Of a stretch of DNA of 64,000 bases, positions 22,876-36,872 are shown piece by piece. The position numbers and the translations under genes were made by a program. The DNA is taken from assembly GCA_029168955.1 (NCBI GenBank), contig JAPDOI010000157.1:744001-808000 (forward strand), in the 5' to 3' direction. This stretch comes from Aplectana chamaeleonis. Taxonomy: Eukaryota; Nematoda; Chromadorea; Rhabditida; Cosmocercidae. Position 1 is the stretch's first letter, and each line of letters opens with the position of its first letter. The notes beneath the pieces are model-generated. The model made no database searches. It saw only the letters and a program-made list of their open reading frames with translations, and had not been told where the DNA came from.

Positions 22876-22978
22876 GCGTTTTGCGATCAACTCAACACCT
22901 TGTGTAAACATACCATAACGTGCACTGCGACGTTAAACAGCAGTTACGGCAAAAAACTTCCAAAAATCGTGTAAGACT
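22876..22978 (+). repeat. 103-bp direct repeat, left copy
   Basis: Identical over 103 bp to 23190-23292 (starts GCGTTTTGCGATCAACTCAA, ends AATCGTGTAAGACT). The two copies bracket 211 bp that include the tRNA-like sequence. Confidence 0.95.
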
Positions 22979-23115
22979 TAACTAGGGCATCATCTTGACA
23001 GGTCTACGACTGTTAGATAGTCTCTGGCGGTATACCTGTTTCATCCCGTTATGCGGGTGAAAAGATGATTGCTTCGGTGAAGATTTACCGAGCAGTTGAG
23101 TGAGAGCGGCGCTGG

Positions 23116-23187
23116 GGCTCCGGTGGTGCAGTGCGATAAGGCGCTCCCCCGGAAAGGGAATATGCTGGTTCAATCTCGCCCGGAGCC
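23116..23187 (+). tRNA. tRNA-like sequence, probably pseudogene or SINE head
   Basis: 72 nt with a perfect 7-bp acceptor stem (GGCTCCG with CGGAGCC). The D arm pairs GTGC with GCGC. A 4-bp anticodon stem (TCCC/GGGA) closes a 7-nt loop CCGGAAA, giving GGA at the anticodon position. A B-box-like GGTTCAATCTC is present. The T stem is weak (mismatch plus wobble pairs), so it may be a decayed tRNA or a tRNA-derived repeat rather than a working gene. Confidence 0.45.
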
Positions 23188-23189
23188 AA

Positions 23190-23292
23190 GCGTTTTGCGA
23201 TCAACTCAACACCTTGTGTAAACATACCATAACGTGCACTGCGACGTTAAACAGCAGTTACGGCAAAAAACTTCCAAAAATCGTGTAAGACT
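23190..23292 (+). repeat. 103-bp direct repeat, right copy
   Basis: Exact duplicate of 22876-22978. It begins two bases after the acceptor stem of the tRNA-like sequence. Confidence 0.95.
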
Positions 23293-23519
23293 ATCCATCC
23301 CGTTTAATCCCCTTCTAGGCTATCCCTACCCGTTGACGACTCGGGAACCTCCCGTGTGATTACCTTCCCCTAATTTTTATCTTCCGGTTCTTTCTGCTCT
23401 CTTCTTACTGATTCAACCCACGCTCATATCGTCACCCGAGTGAAACTCTGCCTATGGAAATCTATCCATTTCGCGTGGACTTCGCTCATTGAGCGAGACA
23501 GGCAACTCAGGAAGTCGGA

Positions 23520-23645
23520 GCTCGCCACCCGCGCGCATTTCGGGCCTCGCTCGCCACCCGCTCACCTCTCATTTCGAAGTGCTCGCCACCCGCTACCCCC
23601 TCGTCTTCTCTCGCCACCCGCTATGGGTATAGCGGGTCGCGAGCT
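23520..23645. repeat. Cluster of CTCGCCACCCGC motifs
   Basis: CTCGCCACCCGC occurs four times at roughly 30-bp spacing (about 23521, 23550, 23582, 23610), followed by the inverse AGCGGGTCGCGAGC at about 23631. The same motif recurs in both orientations at 28423-28617. Confidence 0.8.
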
Positions 23646-24185
23646 GCTTGCTAGCGAATCGCCCGCTGAATTGCTATCGTTATTTAAATTGTTTCGCAAC
23701 ATTTCCCGAATTTTCGCGTACATCTCACCATTCTCATTATTCTTCTGTTGCTGTTTGTTGTTTCATTTGTTTTTGGAATACTGCGGGGCTCAAACTTGAT
23801 ATACCGTATTTACTCTAATAGAAGTACACCTCTATTTGAAGTACATCTCTAATAGAAGTACACCCAAAAGGGAAGGCTGAGTATTAGAAGGACACCCTCT
23901 ATTTGAAGTACACCCCTATTAGAAGTACATATAAAATAGAGGTCTGAGTATTAGAAGTACACCCTCCATTTGAAATACACCTTTTTTAGAAGTACACCTC
24001 TTTTCGGAGAGGCCCCCGGTATTTGGGGAAGTGATTGGCAACTCGAATGTGGCATTTGAGAGAGACCAGTTTGCCCGAGATTTTTTTCAATAATGTGAGG
24101 TTTCAATATTTACAAAAAAAAACTATCGGCCATCCCTTTCTTGGTCAAAGATTGTTCGTATGGGACAACTTACGATGAAACCTCA

Positions 24186-25265
24186 CAAGGGAAGTATAAA
24201 AAGCGTAGGTCGGATCTGCGAAAACGACTAGTATGGTTAGTATCTCTTCTGGCTCAATAGTAAAAATGCGCAGTATCCCGCCGCGAGCAGCAGGTTCAAA
24301 AAAGTTATGAGCATTTTTTAAGCCTGGCGAAAAGGCAAGGGTACCCATTAGGCATTTTTTTGGAGTTTGAAAAAATTTTCTCGGATTTAGCTCAAAAGTT
24401 GTATGTAGGGGTAATCTAGGGTGGCGAATACGAATATGGAGTCCATTTGTCGAAATTTTGAGTTTTACTGTAGGTTACGGTAGGCAACATGTCATTTAAT
24501 GGCCAAAACCCACCTTAGTATTTTGAAAATCGGCAAACGGACGTTTAATTCGTATTCTCCACTCCAAATAACCCCCGTATACAAATTTTGAGTAAAATCT
24601 GAGATTTTTACCAAACTACCGTATACCCACCGTAATATACCGTAATCTGCAAAAAATCGATGAACGGACTCCAGATTCGTGTTTAGCACTCCAAATACCC
24701 TTCAGAGAATGATTTTGAGACACATGTATCGGAGAAATCCGGAAATCTCGAAAGTGGCGTTTTTCCCTCGAAATTTTCCCCGGTTGAAATGCTCCAAACG
24801 AAATGAGCCGAAAACTTTTGAAAATCGACTAATAAATCACAGAATCGTGATCAGCGCCCCAAAAAACACTCCTGGGAGAATTTTAAGTCAAATCTGGAAC
24901 ATTTTTCTAAAACGCTTCCAGAGCCCTCCATTAGTAGAAAGAAGCGCCCAACCGAAAATCCGTACAAGTCCAAAACGCTGTCAGTCTGGACAAAGTACGG
25001 AAAATGTGCGTTCACCCAAAATTTGCTCAGGGTGGTAGTTTTGGGCGCTGAACACATTTATGAGGTCCGTTTCCGGGTTTTCCAAAGAATAACGCGATTT
25101 CTGGAAGGTACAAAAAGCACAAAAAATGAGCTTTCTGAGCTTGTCACTTCTTCGAACCTGCGGCTCGCGGCGGGATACTGCGCAGTTTTACTATTGAGCC
25201 ACAAGAGATACTAATGACACTAGTCGTTTTGGCAGATCCGACCTACGCTTTGTATACTTCCCTTG
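24186..25265 (+). mobile_element. CAAGG foldback element inserted in family I
   Basis: 1,080 bp with a 3-bp target duplication TCA (24183-24185 and 25266-25268). The uninterrupted site is visible at about 7485-7500 in the sister copy (CCTCAGCGAAC). Ends CAAGGGAAGTATA and TATACTTCCCTTG; inverted arms of about 100 bp include GCGTAGGTCGGATC, AAAACGACTAGT and GTATCCCGCCGCGAG. A second member forms the outer shell of the nest at 35876-45600. Superfamily not assigned; no coding capacity. Confidence 0.9.
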
Positions 25266-25611
25266 TCAGCGAACTTCAAATGACCAGGAAAAAAAGCAGA
25301 GCTAAAGTTCGACATTGGTGTTATTGGCGGCGAATGCACGGAGTTTATTTAGGTTCTTTACAATTATTTTTGTTTGATTGGGTTTCAGTCGATCAAAGTC
25401 GACTTGTTTTGGCCCTAGAGGTTGACTTTAGCGGTGCTTGAAAAACCAAGATTCCCCAGCGTTACGAAGGTTGGATCATTTGTGTAGAGATATCGCTTAC
25501 ACGACGAGGAAATCAGAAACCACCAATGGTAGACGCAAAAAACTCGCTTTTGGAAAAGCTGTTGTCAGGTCGTTCAAGAACCGCGCTTTTCAGTTAAAGG
25601 CGATCAGTTAA

Positions 25612-26048
25612 AGGCAGTGTTCACGATAAATTTCACTCCCGATATCTCCACGGTTTACGGAAGTTCTGGTGCCCTGCATAGCAAGGCATGCTTAAAAAGC
25701 ACTTTTTGAGCCAAAATAGGCTCTCCCTTTTTTACGCCGATTTTTGAGAGTGGAGGAATTGACCGCTATGAAGGATGACGACTATCAGTGCAATGAAGCG
25801 ATCAGCTCACTCATCAGCACTTCCTTCACTTGATCATACCTGCAACCTGAGTCTTCATTTGTTCACATCGAGGGGGCGGAAGTGGAGCACCGGGCGGTTC
25901 TGGGGCACCAAAACGCTTGTTTGCAGCTCTGACTTTGCCACTCCTGGCTCGTTTTTTACCGTTTTTTCTACACTGGAAGCCTAGAATCCTCCTCGGCTAC
26001 CATTTTACTGTGAAAATGCACCGATGATGTTCATCGTGAACGCTGCAT
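25612..26048 (+). mobile_element. TTAA element, subfamily L, copy 2
   Basis: 437 bp, TTAA at 25608-25611 and 26049-26052, at the same place in the host element as copy 1 (7837-8273). Confidence 0.8.
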
Positions 26049-26462
26049 TTAAATTGTTTTTAAGCTTAGCAAGTCGATGAAGCACGTGTCAAAAAAATCG
26101 AAAACGAACTTATACATTTTTTGAGAGAAATTAACTTGGGAAAGGTGTGAATATATTATATCAGAGATTGTGGAAGCATCAATTTGATTGAGCCTAGTCT
26201 GAAATTTTATTAAACACAAGTTTTTGGAGTTATACTGAAAATCAAGAAATGTGAAGAGTCTACTAGTGGAAATTCAAAAAATTGCGCCGAATAATAGAAG
26301 GACACCCTCTAATAGAAGTACACCTCTAATAGAAGTACACCAAAAAGAGAGGGCTGAGAATTAGAAGTACAGCCTCTATTTGAAGTACACCTCTAATAGA
26401 AGTACATATGAAATAGGGGTCTGAGTATTAGAAGTATATGTACTTCTAAAAGAGAAAATACA

Positions 26463-28420
<1,958 letters not shown>

Positions 28421-28617
28421 TAGCTCGCCACCCGCTATCTTTCAATCGGCGACCAGCGCTAGGCGAGAGCGCCGACGAGGTGTTGCGAGCGCGCCGCCGT
28501 AATGTGGTGAGCGGGTGGCGAGCGCCAGCATGCCAGTGCTCGCCACCCGCTACCATTCCGCTCGCGGGCCGCGCGAGGTGCTGCGCGCCGCCCGACTTTT
28601 GGTTAGCGGGTGGCGAG
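28421..28617. repeat. Palindromic cluster of CTCGCCACCCGC motifs
   Basis: Motif copies alternate in orientation: direct at 28423, inverse (AGCGGGTGGCGAG) at 28507, direct at 28538, inverse at 28604. They form two successive inverted repeats of about 85 and 65 bp in a GC-rich block. Confidence 0.75.
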
Positions 28618-28971
28618 CTCCAACTTCCTGAGAAGACAGTGCGCTTTCGACACCTTCAAAAGCGGGGGTGTGCAGGGCGCGGAGAGGAAGGGACGCAGAG
28701 ACGCAGAGCGAGGGACTAACGATCAAATACTTCTTTAGATCTAAGAAACCGAAGGATATATCCCAACTTAAACAAGCAAACATTACACCATTGGAAAGCC
28801 CTTACCACCAGCTTTCTTAATTTCGGGAAGCAGCTGATCGTGAGTATCGGTGAACAGATAGAAGTTATCGATGATTACTACACGAATTTGAGTTTGAAAA
28901 GAATAGACGGCAAAAAATCTGAGATGGTTTTTCGAACTATTTATCATGCACAGCGAGCAGCTGCAAATATT
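28618..28971. other. No supported gene
   Basis: About 350 bp without recognisable features. Confidence 0.5.
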
Positions 28972-29543
28972 ACCAGCCCCTGAGAGGGAGTACGGGCCTT
29001 CTTGGAAGGGCTGCAGTGAGATCGCTCATTTGACGTCGCTGCGAACCACTTTTCACGTCCTAAATTTTCTCCAAGTTCTCCACCATGGGTGGATTCAGAC
29101 ACATTTATGAAAAAAATTGCTACTCTCTGTAAATCTAAGCAAGAGGAGGCTTGTCGCTGTAGAAATGGTGACATATTCGGGTTTAGAAGGTGAAGGAACC
29201 GAGATTTCACAGAAAAAGTCGGTCAGCAGCAGACAGTTTATTAAACTGTTGTCTATCACGTTAACACTGTTGAGATGGACGTGGAATTACGTCAAATAAC
29301 CAGAAAATACTTGAATTTCCCCTTCGCCAACTCGATTGATTATGTTACCCTATACGCCTTGTTTGGCTGCAAGACATGCCAGCGCTCAAAAGAAAGAGCT
29401 CTCGATGGTGATTCGAAATGTGTCCTTCATTTCTCAAATGGAGCACTTTGTCCGGACTCCGGAGATATGACGAAAAGTCGGAAAAGTCGCGATTTCGCGA
29501 CTTTTGCGGCTTTTTTTTTGAGAAAGTTAGTGCGGGTATTGTA
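28972..29543 (-). repeat. Dispersed repeat G, copy 2 (inverted)
   Basis: Reverse-oriented match to 20962-21523, ending at the GGGTATTGTA boundary. Read on the plus strand, the peptide seen in copy 1 is kept (FSPSSPPWVDSDT, KIATLCKSKQEEAC) but is broken by stops after GLQ and after GFR. Confidence 0.75.
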
Positions 29544-29794
29544 GTTGCCGTCCATAAGTAGTGAGCTCTAATTCTTAAGAAAAGTAAATCAATACACTGT
29601 ATTTTCGATCTCTGGATAGGAGGGACCCGAGACGCTGTTTTGATAGCGTTATCATAAAAGTCGAGCGGTTGTGTTTGGAAAAATCTACATAATGGTAGAA
29701 ATGGGGAAACTACCACTCCGCTCCTCAGATAGCGAGATAAAAGCTGCATCGAAGTTTCTGAAACATAGGATACAAACCATTCATACCCTGTCGA

Positions 29795-30510
29795 TTTGAA
29801 ACTATTCGAATATATTCGAATCGAATTTATTCGAATCTATTCAAAATTCGTACCTCGAAAAAAAGGTCATTCGAATCTATTTGAAATTCGGACTTAAAAA
29901 CTAGGGGTGATTCGGATTTACTTAAAAATCGTGCGTTAAAGGAAGTGTTCACGATGAAAAAAGTTTTCGAAATTCCACTAGGATTGGGTAGTGGAGGGGC
30001 ACTCTGTAACGTTAACGTCGAAAGAACGCATGAAAACGAGCCAGGAAGAGCCCCAAAAGAGCCCGAAGTTGCAACTTCGAGCGCATTGAAAACCCCAAAA
30101 GCGCATCACACGCCCACCGACGTAAACAAATGAATGCTCAAGATAGTGACATGAGCGATGATTTCCAATCGTTAGCACCGTTCTTCCTTTCATTCCCAGC
30201 TTCTCTCTTTACTCAGGTCAGCTCGCATAGATCGGGTGCAAAAGACGGAAGTTACAAGTCTCGGACAACTCGTCCACCATGTTTCCATAGCTCAATCTGT
30301 GAGGGACCACACCTGCGTTCACAGAAGGTCTTGTATGATTTCAGAGACACCATTGAAATCAGCATGGGGCCGTTTTCAAGATAGGCGGAAAAACAGAAAA
30401 ACTATTTTTATCGTGAGCACTGCCTTTAAGAAAAAGGGGCCATTCGAATGTATTCAAAATTCGGACCTCAAAAAGGGGTTCATTTGAATCTATTCGATAT
30501 TCGGTCTTTT
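29795..30510. repeat. ATTCGAA minisatellite split by a TTAA element
   Basis: Units of ATTCGAATCTATTCGAAATTCGGAC occupy 29795-29939 and resume at 30426-30510. The interruption is element A copy 2 with TTAA on both sides, so the two pieces were one array. Confidence 0.7.
29940..30425 (+). mobile_element. TTAA element, subfamily A, copy 2
   Basis: 486 bp, TTAA at 29936-29939 and 30426-30429. Ends AGGAAGTGTTCACGATGAAAA and ATCGTGAGCACTGCCT. Same length as copy 1 (14396-14881) with scattered substitutions. Confidence 0.9.
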
Positions 30511-30664
30511 TGTTTAGGGCGTAACTACAGTTGGTACGGGCACAGGTATAATTGGTACCTTACGAGTATCTTCGCAATACTTGTAGATCAAGTTCTTGGA
30601 AATAATTCGAACTTACAGGCTATAAAACGGCAAGTTTTACATGGTTCCTACGCGTGCTGGTGCG

Positions 30665-32064
30665 GGTCTCCGGAGCATTGACAACTCGGCACGCGGGGTG
30701 TCCGAGTCAGTATGATGAGCGCAGAGGACGAAAAGAAAGGCGCTGCCAGCTCTCTCGGCCCGGCTAAAGTGCAAACTGTCTATCTCTGCGTCTCCGCGGG
30801 GTGAACCCATTTACAGCTTTGGCTGTACACTACAGGGATGAGTGCAAACCTAGTTTGAGGGGGAGCACTCGAAATCTCAGAGAAGAACGAAAGCTAGTGC
30901 TTTCAGAAATCAGAGCATTCCCATGGAGTCTCCAGGAAAACACTCGCGGATAACGATATCATGTATCTGGTATTGTAAGAAATTCTTATTTTCAAGGATG
31001 AATCTTGGGTGCCCCCACAACAAGGTTTGCAACTAGGAAGGTATCACTAAAGTTAATGATAAATTTCTTCGATCGAATCGGTGAAAAACGTTGTAGGCTG
31101 TAATTTCTTTAATGAGGTGGTACAGAGGAACTGGTCAACAAAGAGGCTACTTACTGTTATAAAATCAATCGGTACAAATCGGAAAATCTTGGAGATTTCT
31201 CGTGGGTCACCACGTATGTACATATGTTCAAATAAGTGAGTAATCCTACCAAAAAGGAGCTGTTTCAGGTAGAGGTGGTTTGGGGCAGACGGAAACGTTC
31301 CAAAAAGGGTGCAACAGTAAAAGGGGATGAGGGAGTCTTCAAAAAATTAACAAAATTTCTTGAGAACTGATTCACTTGACAAAAACTTTCGATTCTCAAT
31401 AACAAGCCGTTGCTCTATTTCGCATGAAAGAGCCTGATGCCTTTCGATAAAAGACTCACTAGTTTGGAAAGGTTTAGTTGCTTCTGTACTTTCACCAGTT
31501 CACTTTTCTGATCAACGAAAGGAATCCGTTTATGTGAGTCGGACTTTATGTCTTCTTTTCGATAACAGGTATAAAATATTTCCACCGGTACTAGAAAAAC
31601 CGAAGCAAGCTCCTTTCCAGAACCACAAAGCTCTTCTCTGAAGAATGACACGAGTTGATTACGTGAGTTCGAAATTTCAGCTACGGGAATTGGTTCTCAA
31701 GAAGCATTGTTAAATTTTTGTAGGCTTGCAAACTCCACTTTCCTATAGTTTCTTTTTGTAGGAACGTTTTTGTCAGCATCAAGCCACTTTTGCTTGAGAG
31801 TACTCTTTTTTTATAGAGTTTGCTTTGCTTTTTCTTCTTTATCATATGTTTAATCTGCAGGTTAGTATTGCATCCAATAATTTTCTTAAGCGAACTTAAG
31901 TGTTATAAAAAGAGTGAGCGTTAGAACTGCTGACAGATGCCAGTCGACGACACAACAGTAGCGTCTTTTACTTTGCGTCTCCGTCGCGAGAGCCAGGATG
32001 GAGAGCGCAGCGAGCGCGAGGGAAAGTGGGCGAGGCATGCTTGGTTGTCAATGGTACCGCAACC
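30665..32064 (+). mobile_element. Mutator-like non-autonomous element, copy 2
   Basis: 1,400 bp bounded by the 9-bp duplication GCTGGTGCG (30656-30664 and 32065-32073). Same termini as 4773-6444 (GGTCTCCGGAGC...GGTACCGCAACC) and diverged but collinear interior, shorter by about 270 bp. No transposase. Confidence 0.8.
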
Positions 32065-32073
32065 GCTGGTGCG

Positions 32074-33417
32074 GAGCGGGGGTTAGAGACAGTGAGAGAG
32101 CGGAGGGCAGACGGAGGCTGAGGCGTCGCCGCCCCTCGCGCCTCGAATGGTGAGAATTACGGCATTTTATAGAGGGTATGGCTGTCACTTTCTCACAATA
32201 ATTTTGAACAGAGACCCTTCAACCAGAGCTGCCCATAGTTGTATGGTCCTCCGGAGAAAGCTGGGAACGAGCCGCGGTGAGCTCATCGTGAAGATTTTCA
32301 TATTACTAATTCATCAAGTCTTCTCAATGAACACACATCATGGTGGGGTCCCTTTAAGTATCCTTTTAATTGCCGCTGAGCGAGTCATTTAAACTAAATG
32401 GGGCGAGGGATCGCTGTGGGACTTTCATAACATTTGCGCGACGAGTGCCTCAGCCGCGAATTGTGCTGAGACTTTCGTAATTGCTATAGATCGAGCAATT
32501 TGAACTGGGCTGGCCAAGGAACGGGGTGGAGCTCTGGATGATGCGAACTAGATCTCGTTGCATTTTGCACATCTCATAAACAGCCAATTCCCGTGGGAGT
32601 TATGGACTACAACAAAGTCGAAGAACCATCGATAGGATTTAGTAGCAGTCAAAGTTTGGTTGAAAAAGGGACGATGATAATAGAACTATTAATAACTTGA
32701 AGATAAAAAGTGAGCGCATTTCTGATTTAGCAATGGGAGAAAGACAGGCTTCCGCTGTTTTGTGAGATGAAGGAGTGAGTATTGCAACGGAGGAAGACCT
32801 AGAAATAGGTGAATTCAACGTTGAAAGGATTCCCATGAAATACAATTCCATGAGAAATGCATCTATGCATGCAAGCAGATTTTTGATGTGTGCGTCTTGA
32901 ATAGTTTTTGGTGTCCTTAGTCCAAACTACAAACAACAAAGTTTATGGGAGTATGAAGTAAGGGCCACAGGAAATCAGTGAATCAGTATTATTACTGAAT
33001 AGTAAAGTTCTGTGGTAGAAAAAAAATTATAAGAAACAGCGGCCAGGGGCAGGGGGGGGGGAGTGGGATTGCGGGGTAATGAAGGCCGGGACGCACGGGA
33101 TTGGAGACGAGTCCAAGTAAAGAAGCACCTTGAGCGCGTCGAGATCGATTAGCTCTCGAATATGAAGGGGTTATTCAGAATTCACGAGCGAGAGTGCTTA
33201 TACTGAGACATGTTTAGTTGGCTCTCGCTCCAAACAAATCCGTGCTCTGATTTATATGATACTCAACTACGCCATCGATGTGCAATATTAATGAGAACTA
33301 ATAATAGTAATTAATCTTAAAGCTGTAAATGTTTAAAATAATATTATACGAAAGGTGAAGCTGTACAAAGCGGTAATTAGATAAAAGTTCCTTCCGACCA
33401 TTGCTTTCAACATTGCT
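32074..33417. other. No supported gene
   Basis: About 1.3 kb. Purine-rich patches at 32080-32130 and 33040-33070 (a run of nine Gs). No family or RNA gene recognised. Confidence 0.5.
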
Positions 33418-33676
33418 TTAAGGCTGAATAGGTGCGCATGCTACAGTTATGTAGACCTAAAGAGCATGCGAAAACTGCGTAAAAACCGGTCTTCTTCAAA
33501 TTATTCCAGCCCCCGCTGTGTCAGAAAGGGGGACGTTCGGTACAGAGCTTTGGGGATCCAAACGGCTCATTCTTGTTCAAACACGAAATCATTAACAAGT
33601 TTGGTCAGCTCAGTCTCTGAACGAGCTCTGCAGCAATAGTAGATAACAATGTTCCAACGAGTCGTTGTAAGGTGCA

Positions 33677-33992
33677 ATTCATACTCGTCATCGCCAGCGC
33701 GTTACGCGCGTCACGCGCTTGCGGAGACTATGAAAACGCCAGCGGGGACGCCATGGGGGGAAAACGTGGACCTTAACTTTTCCAAACACGCGATTTCTGT
33801 GCACGAGTTCACCACCATGGTAGCAAAGCATAATACTGGAATCAAATACTATGGAAAGCAATGAAATTGGTGGTGTATTTATAAGCTACTGCGGAGCGGG
33901 CGACAGATGCGTGCCGCGTGGGCGTGTCGTCACGCCATTCATCCTCCAACGCCACGCCTGCGCATCACGCGCTGGCGTTGAGGAGTATGAAT
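33677..33992. mobile_element. Small inverted-repeat element (GCCAGCGCG type)
   Basis: 316 bp with ends ATTCATACTCGTCATCGCCAG and, reversed, ATTCATACTCCTCAACGCCAG. The arms run through GCGCGTGACGCGCG-like sequence. The end of the window (63946-64000) starts another copy with GTACTCCTCAACGCCAGCG. No clear target duplication. Confidence 0.65.
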
Positions 33993-35510
33993 AGCGTCCA
34001 AGCAGCAATAGTTCTGATTGTGTCTAAGTTAAATCAAGTCGAATTTGTATGATCGAAAAGTGTACCAATCGTGGTATTTTCATTGAAGAAATCATCGATT
34101 TTTCACTCATTTTCGCGTCGCCGAATTTGAAATTCATCGCGTCGTGAAGTGTGTAGTGCCTCATGATATTGTGTGCCGTGTCATGACGGTAGCGTTTCAC
34201 AGGAAGCATGCACCGGGTTATAAGAAGTGGGAAGCGATCAACGAGCAGCGAGCGCAGCGTCGTGGAAAATAAGCAATGCTCCGTCGAATGTGTGTGCGCT
34301 TTTTGGAAAGTAGCGTTCCTTTCAGAATGTGCGCAGTCTTTGAAGGTGATTAGCGTAACATCGGAAGCGTACGCCACGTCATTGAAATCGGGATAGCGCA
34401 TCGTTGGGGGGGGGGAGCGAGCGCGCTTTGTGGGGAACACATAGCTCTCAACAGGGAAAGTACTGCGCGAATGAGTAGCGAAAGTGAGAAGCGCTTTGTG
34501 TGGAGCGTGCTCAGTCTTGGAAAGTGAGTGGCGCTTCTCAGGCGAATCGGGGGACGCTCCGCGCAGGGTCAAGCGGGGTTGCAAAATTTCGCAACGGGGG
34601 GTCGCAAAATATGGGTCCGAAAGTGAATGTTAGTGGGGATCGTGAAAATTTCGGTCCAAAAATGAGAATCTCGTGGATATCCCATAATTTCTCGATTATG
34701 TTTGGTCCCCAAGGTAAGGATCGTAGCATTCGGTTTTAGGCTCTTGGGCTCAACTACTGAACGAATTTTCGGCGTCTGACACTTTTAGTAATCAACTATA
34801 AACTGGCCAGACTCGGGGAGTAGGGATTGCAGAGATGGCGCCTCGGGAAGGGGGGATCGCAAAAATGTTGGATTTTGAAAAAAAAGTGACGTGGGGTCGC
34901 TCCGATTTCGAAAAATTACCCAACGCTCTGCTTGACCCTAACTCCGCTTAAGACTCCAAACACAGACCACCTACGCGGAGTCATACGATAAAGGGCAGCG
35001 GGAATAAAGCATTGCGACGCTGGCGATGAAGTCACAATCACGGTCGGGACACCACCTAAATGCCTAGCGGGAGACCTCCAACGAGCAGCCGAACGATGAC
35101 GTCATTGACTTCACCGCTAATTCATTTTAATACTCACCACAAGCATGTTGCCCCGGGTTGTCGCGGTCCCACAGCGAAGAAGGTCCCCGCCTTGGTCCAC
35201 GACAAGGACGAAATCTTTGCGGCGGTCTGCTGTGAGGATACACCCTCCCCGCAGATCGCGGCAAAAACCGCCTCCCTCCCCCCCCAGCCGAGTTGATACC
35301 CTTATCCCCCAGAGGTCAAAAATATGCTGGCCTCCGGAAAGTGATTCGAAGTCAACTTCCAGGGCCGGCATCAGAATTCCGAATGAGGACTCGAGTGAGA
35401 AGAGACGCCTTTTATACCGGCTGTGCATCACGTGTTGATAACCACCATATCAAGCTACGCTGTGATGCTTATTACAGTGTTAAGAGTTGTCATCGTCTTC
35501 AAACAAGAAT
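33993..35510. other. No supported gene
   Basis: Includes a 186-aa minus-strand ORF (34024-34584) rich in H, S and R with no domain and no homologous copy here, and a GTCGCAAAAT-rich patch at 34595-34870. Probably part of the insertion that splits the F element. Confidence 0.4.
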
Positions 35511-36872
35511 GAGCCGTTAGGATCCCCAAAGTTGTATGCCGTTCCTCCAGAAAAGGGTGTCCATCTTCCATGTTTTAGCCATCGCCCATGCATTCTCCAA
35601 AACAGCAGTGTAAATATCGGTCAATCTGGCAATGATTATCATGCTGTGAATACCGTAATCCCTGATTGAAAGGCTGTTTTCCCCATAAGTAAGGACTCGG
35701 AGTTTGTGAAACGTTCAGACGATTTTCAGCTAGGCCAGCCCAATCTATCTAACCCGTCTAGCTGATTTCGGTAGTGTCAAAATTTGACCGGACCTTGCCT
35801 TTAGGACAGCCTTCCCAGGTTTCATTACTGAAGAGGAAGGATGCTACATTATCGAAACGCTATTCTTATGCTAACAAGGAAAGTGTTTAGAGTGTCAAAC
35901 GCATATGCGAAAACGACTCGTACCGTTAGTATCTCTTGTGGCTCATTAGTAAAACTGCATAGTATCCCGCCCCGAGCTGCAGGTTCCAAGAAAAAAAATC
36001 GACCTTTTCAACCTTAGCAAGCTTGAAAAAGTCGTTTTTTGTACTTTTCGCACCTTCCAAAAAGCGCATTGTCTTCGGAAAATCCGGAAACGGACCTCAT
36101 AAATGTGTTCAGCGCCCAAAACTACCCACCTGAGCAAAATTTGGGTGAAGGCACATTATCCAAACTTTGTCCAGACTGAAAGCGTTTTAGACTTGTACGG
36201 ATTTTCGGTTGTACGGATTTTCGGTTGGGCGTTTAATTATACCGATTAGATGGCTCTAGAAGCGTTTTAGAAAAATGTTCCAGATTTCACTTAAAACTCT
36301 CACAGGTTGGTATTTTGGGGCGCTGATCACGAATCTGTGGTTTATTAGTCGATCTCCCGAAAGTTTTTGGCTGATTTCGTTTGAAGCTTCCCAACCCGGG
36401 AAATTTTCGAGGGAAAAACAACATTTTCGAGATTTCCGGATTTCTACGATAGATATGTCTCAAAATCATTCTCTGGGGGTTATTTGGAGTGCTTAACACG
36501 AATCTGGAGTCCGTTTATCGATTTTTTGCAGATTACGATAGATTACGGTGGGTGTACTGTAGTTTGCTCAAAATCTCAGATTTTACTCAAAATTTGTATA
36601 CGGGATTTTTCAGGGTGGAGAATTCGAATTCAACGTCCGTTTGTCGATTTTCAAAAATACTAAGGTGGTTTTTGTCCCCTAAATGACATGTTACCTACCG
36701 TAACCTACAGTAAACCTCAAAATTTCGACAAATGGACTCCAGATTCGTGCTCACCACCCTAGATTACCCCGTTCATACAAGTTTTGGGCTAAATCCGAGA
36801 AATTTTTTTGAAACTCGCAGAAAAAGGCTTACCAGGGCTGTGCGTTATAACGTTAACGTGTTAACGCATTAA

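Larger units (their letters stand above)
33421..35800 (-). mobile_element. TTAA element, subfamily F, copy 2, interrupted by ~2 kb
   Basis: Two pieces match 15171-15568 in reverse. The first is 33421-33522 (GAGCATGCGAAAACTGCG, AAACCGGTCTTCTTCAA). The second is about 35511-35800 (GATTATCATGCTGTGAATACC, GTGTCAAAATTTGACCGG, ending CTTGCCT before TTAG). The intervening ~1,990 bp is absent from copy 1 and includes the inverted-repeat element at 33677-33992. The exact junctions and the nature of the insertion are unresolved. Confidence 0.6.

Noticed and set aside
34024..34584. 186-aa minus-strand ORF
   Set aside because: Rich in H, S and R without recognisable motif, and inside a probable insertion; not enough to call a gene.
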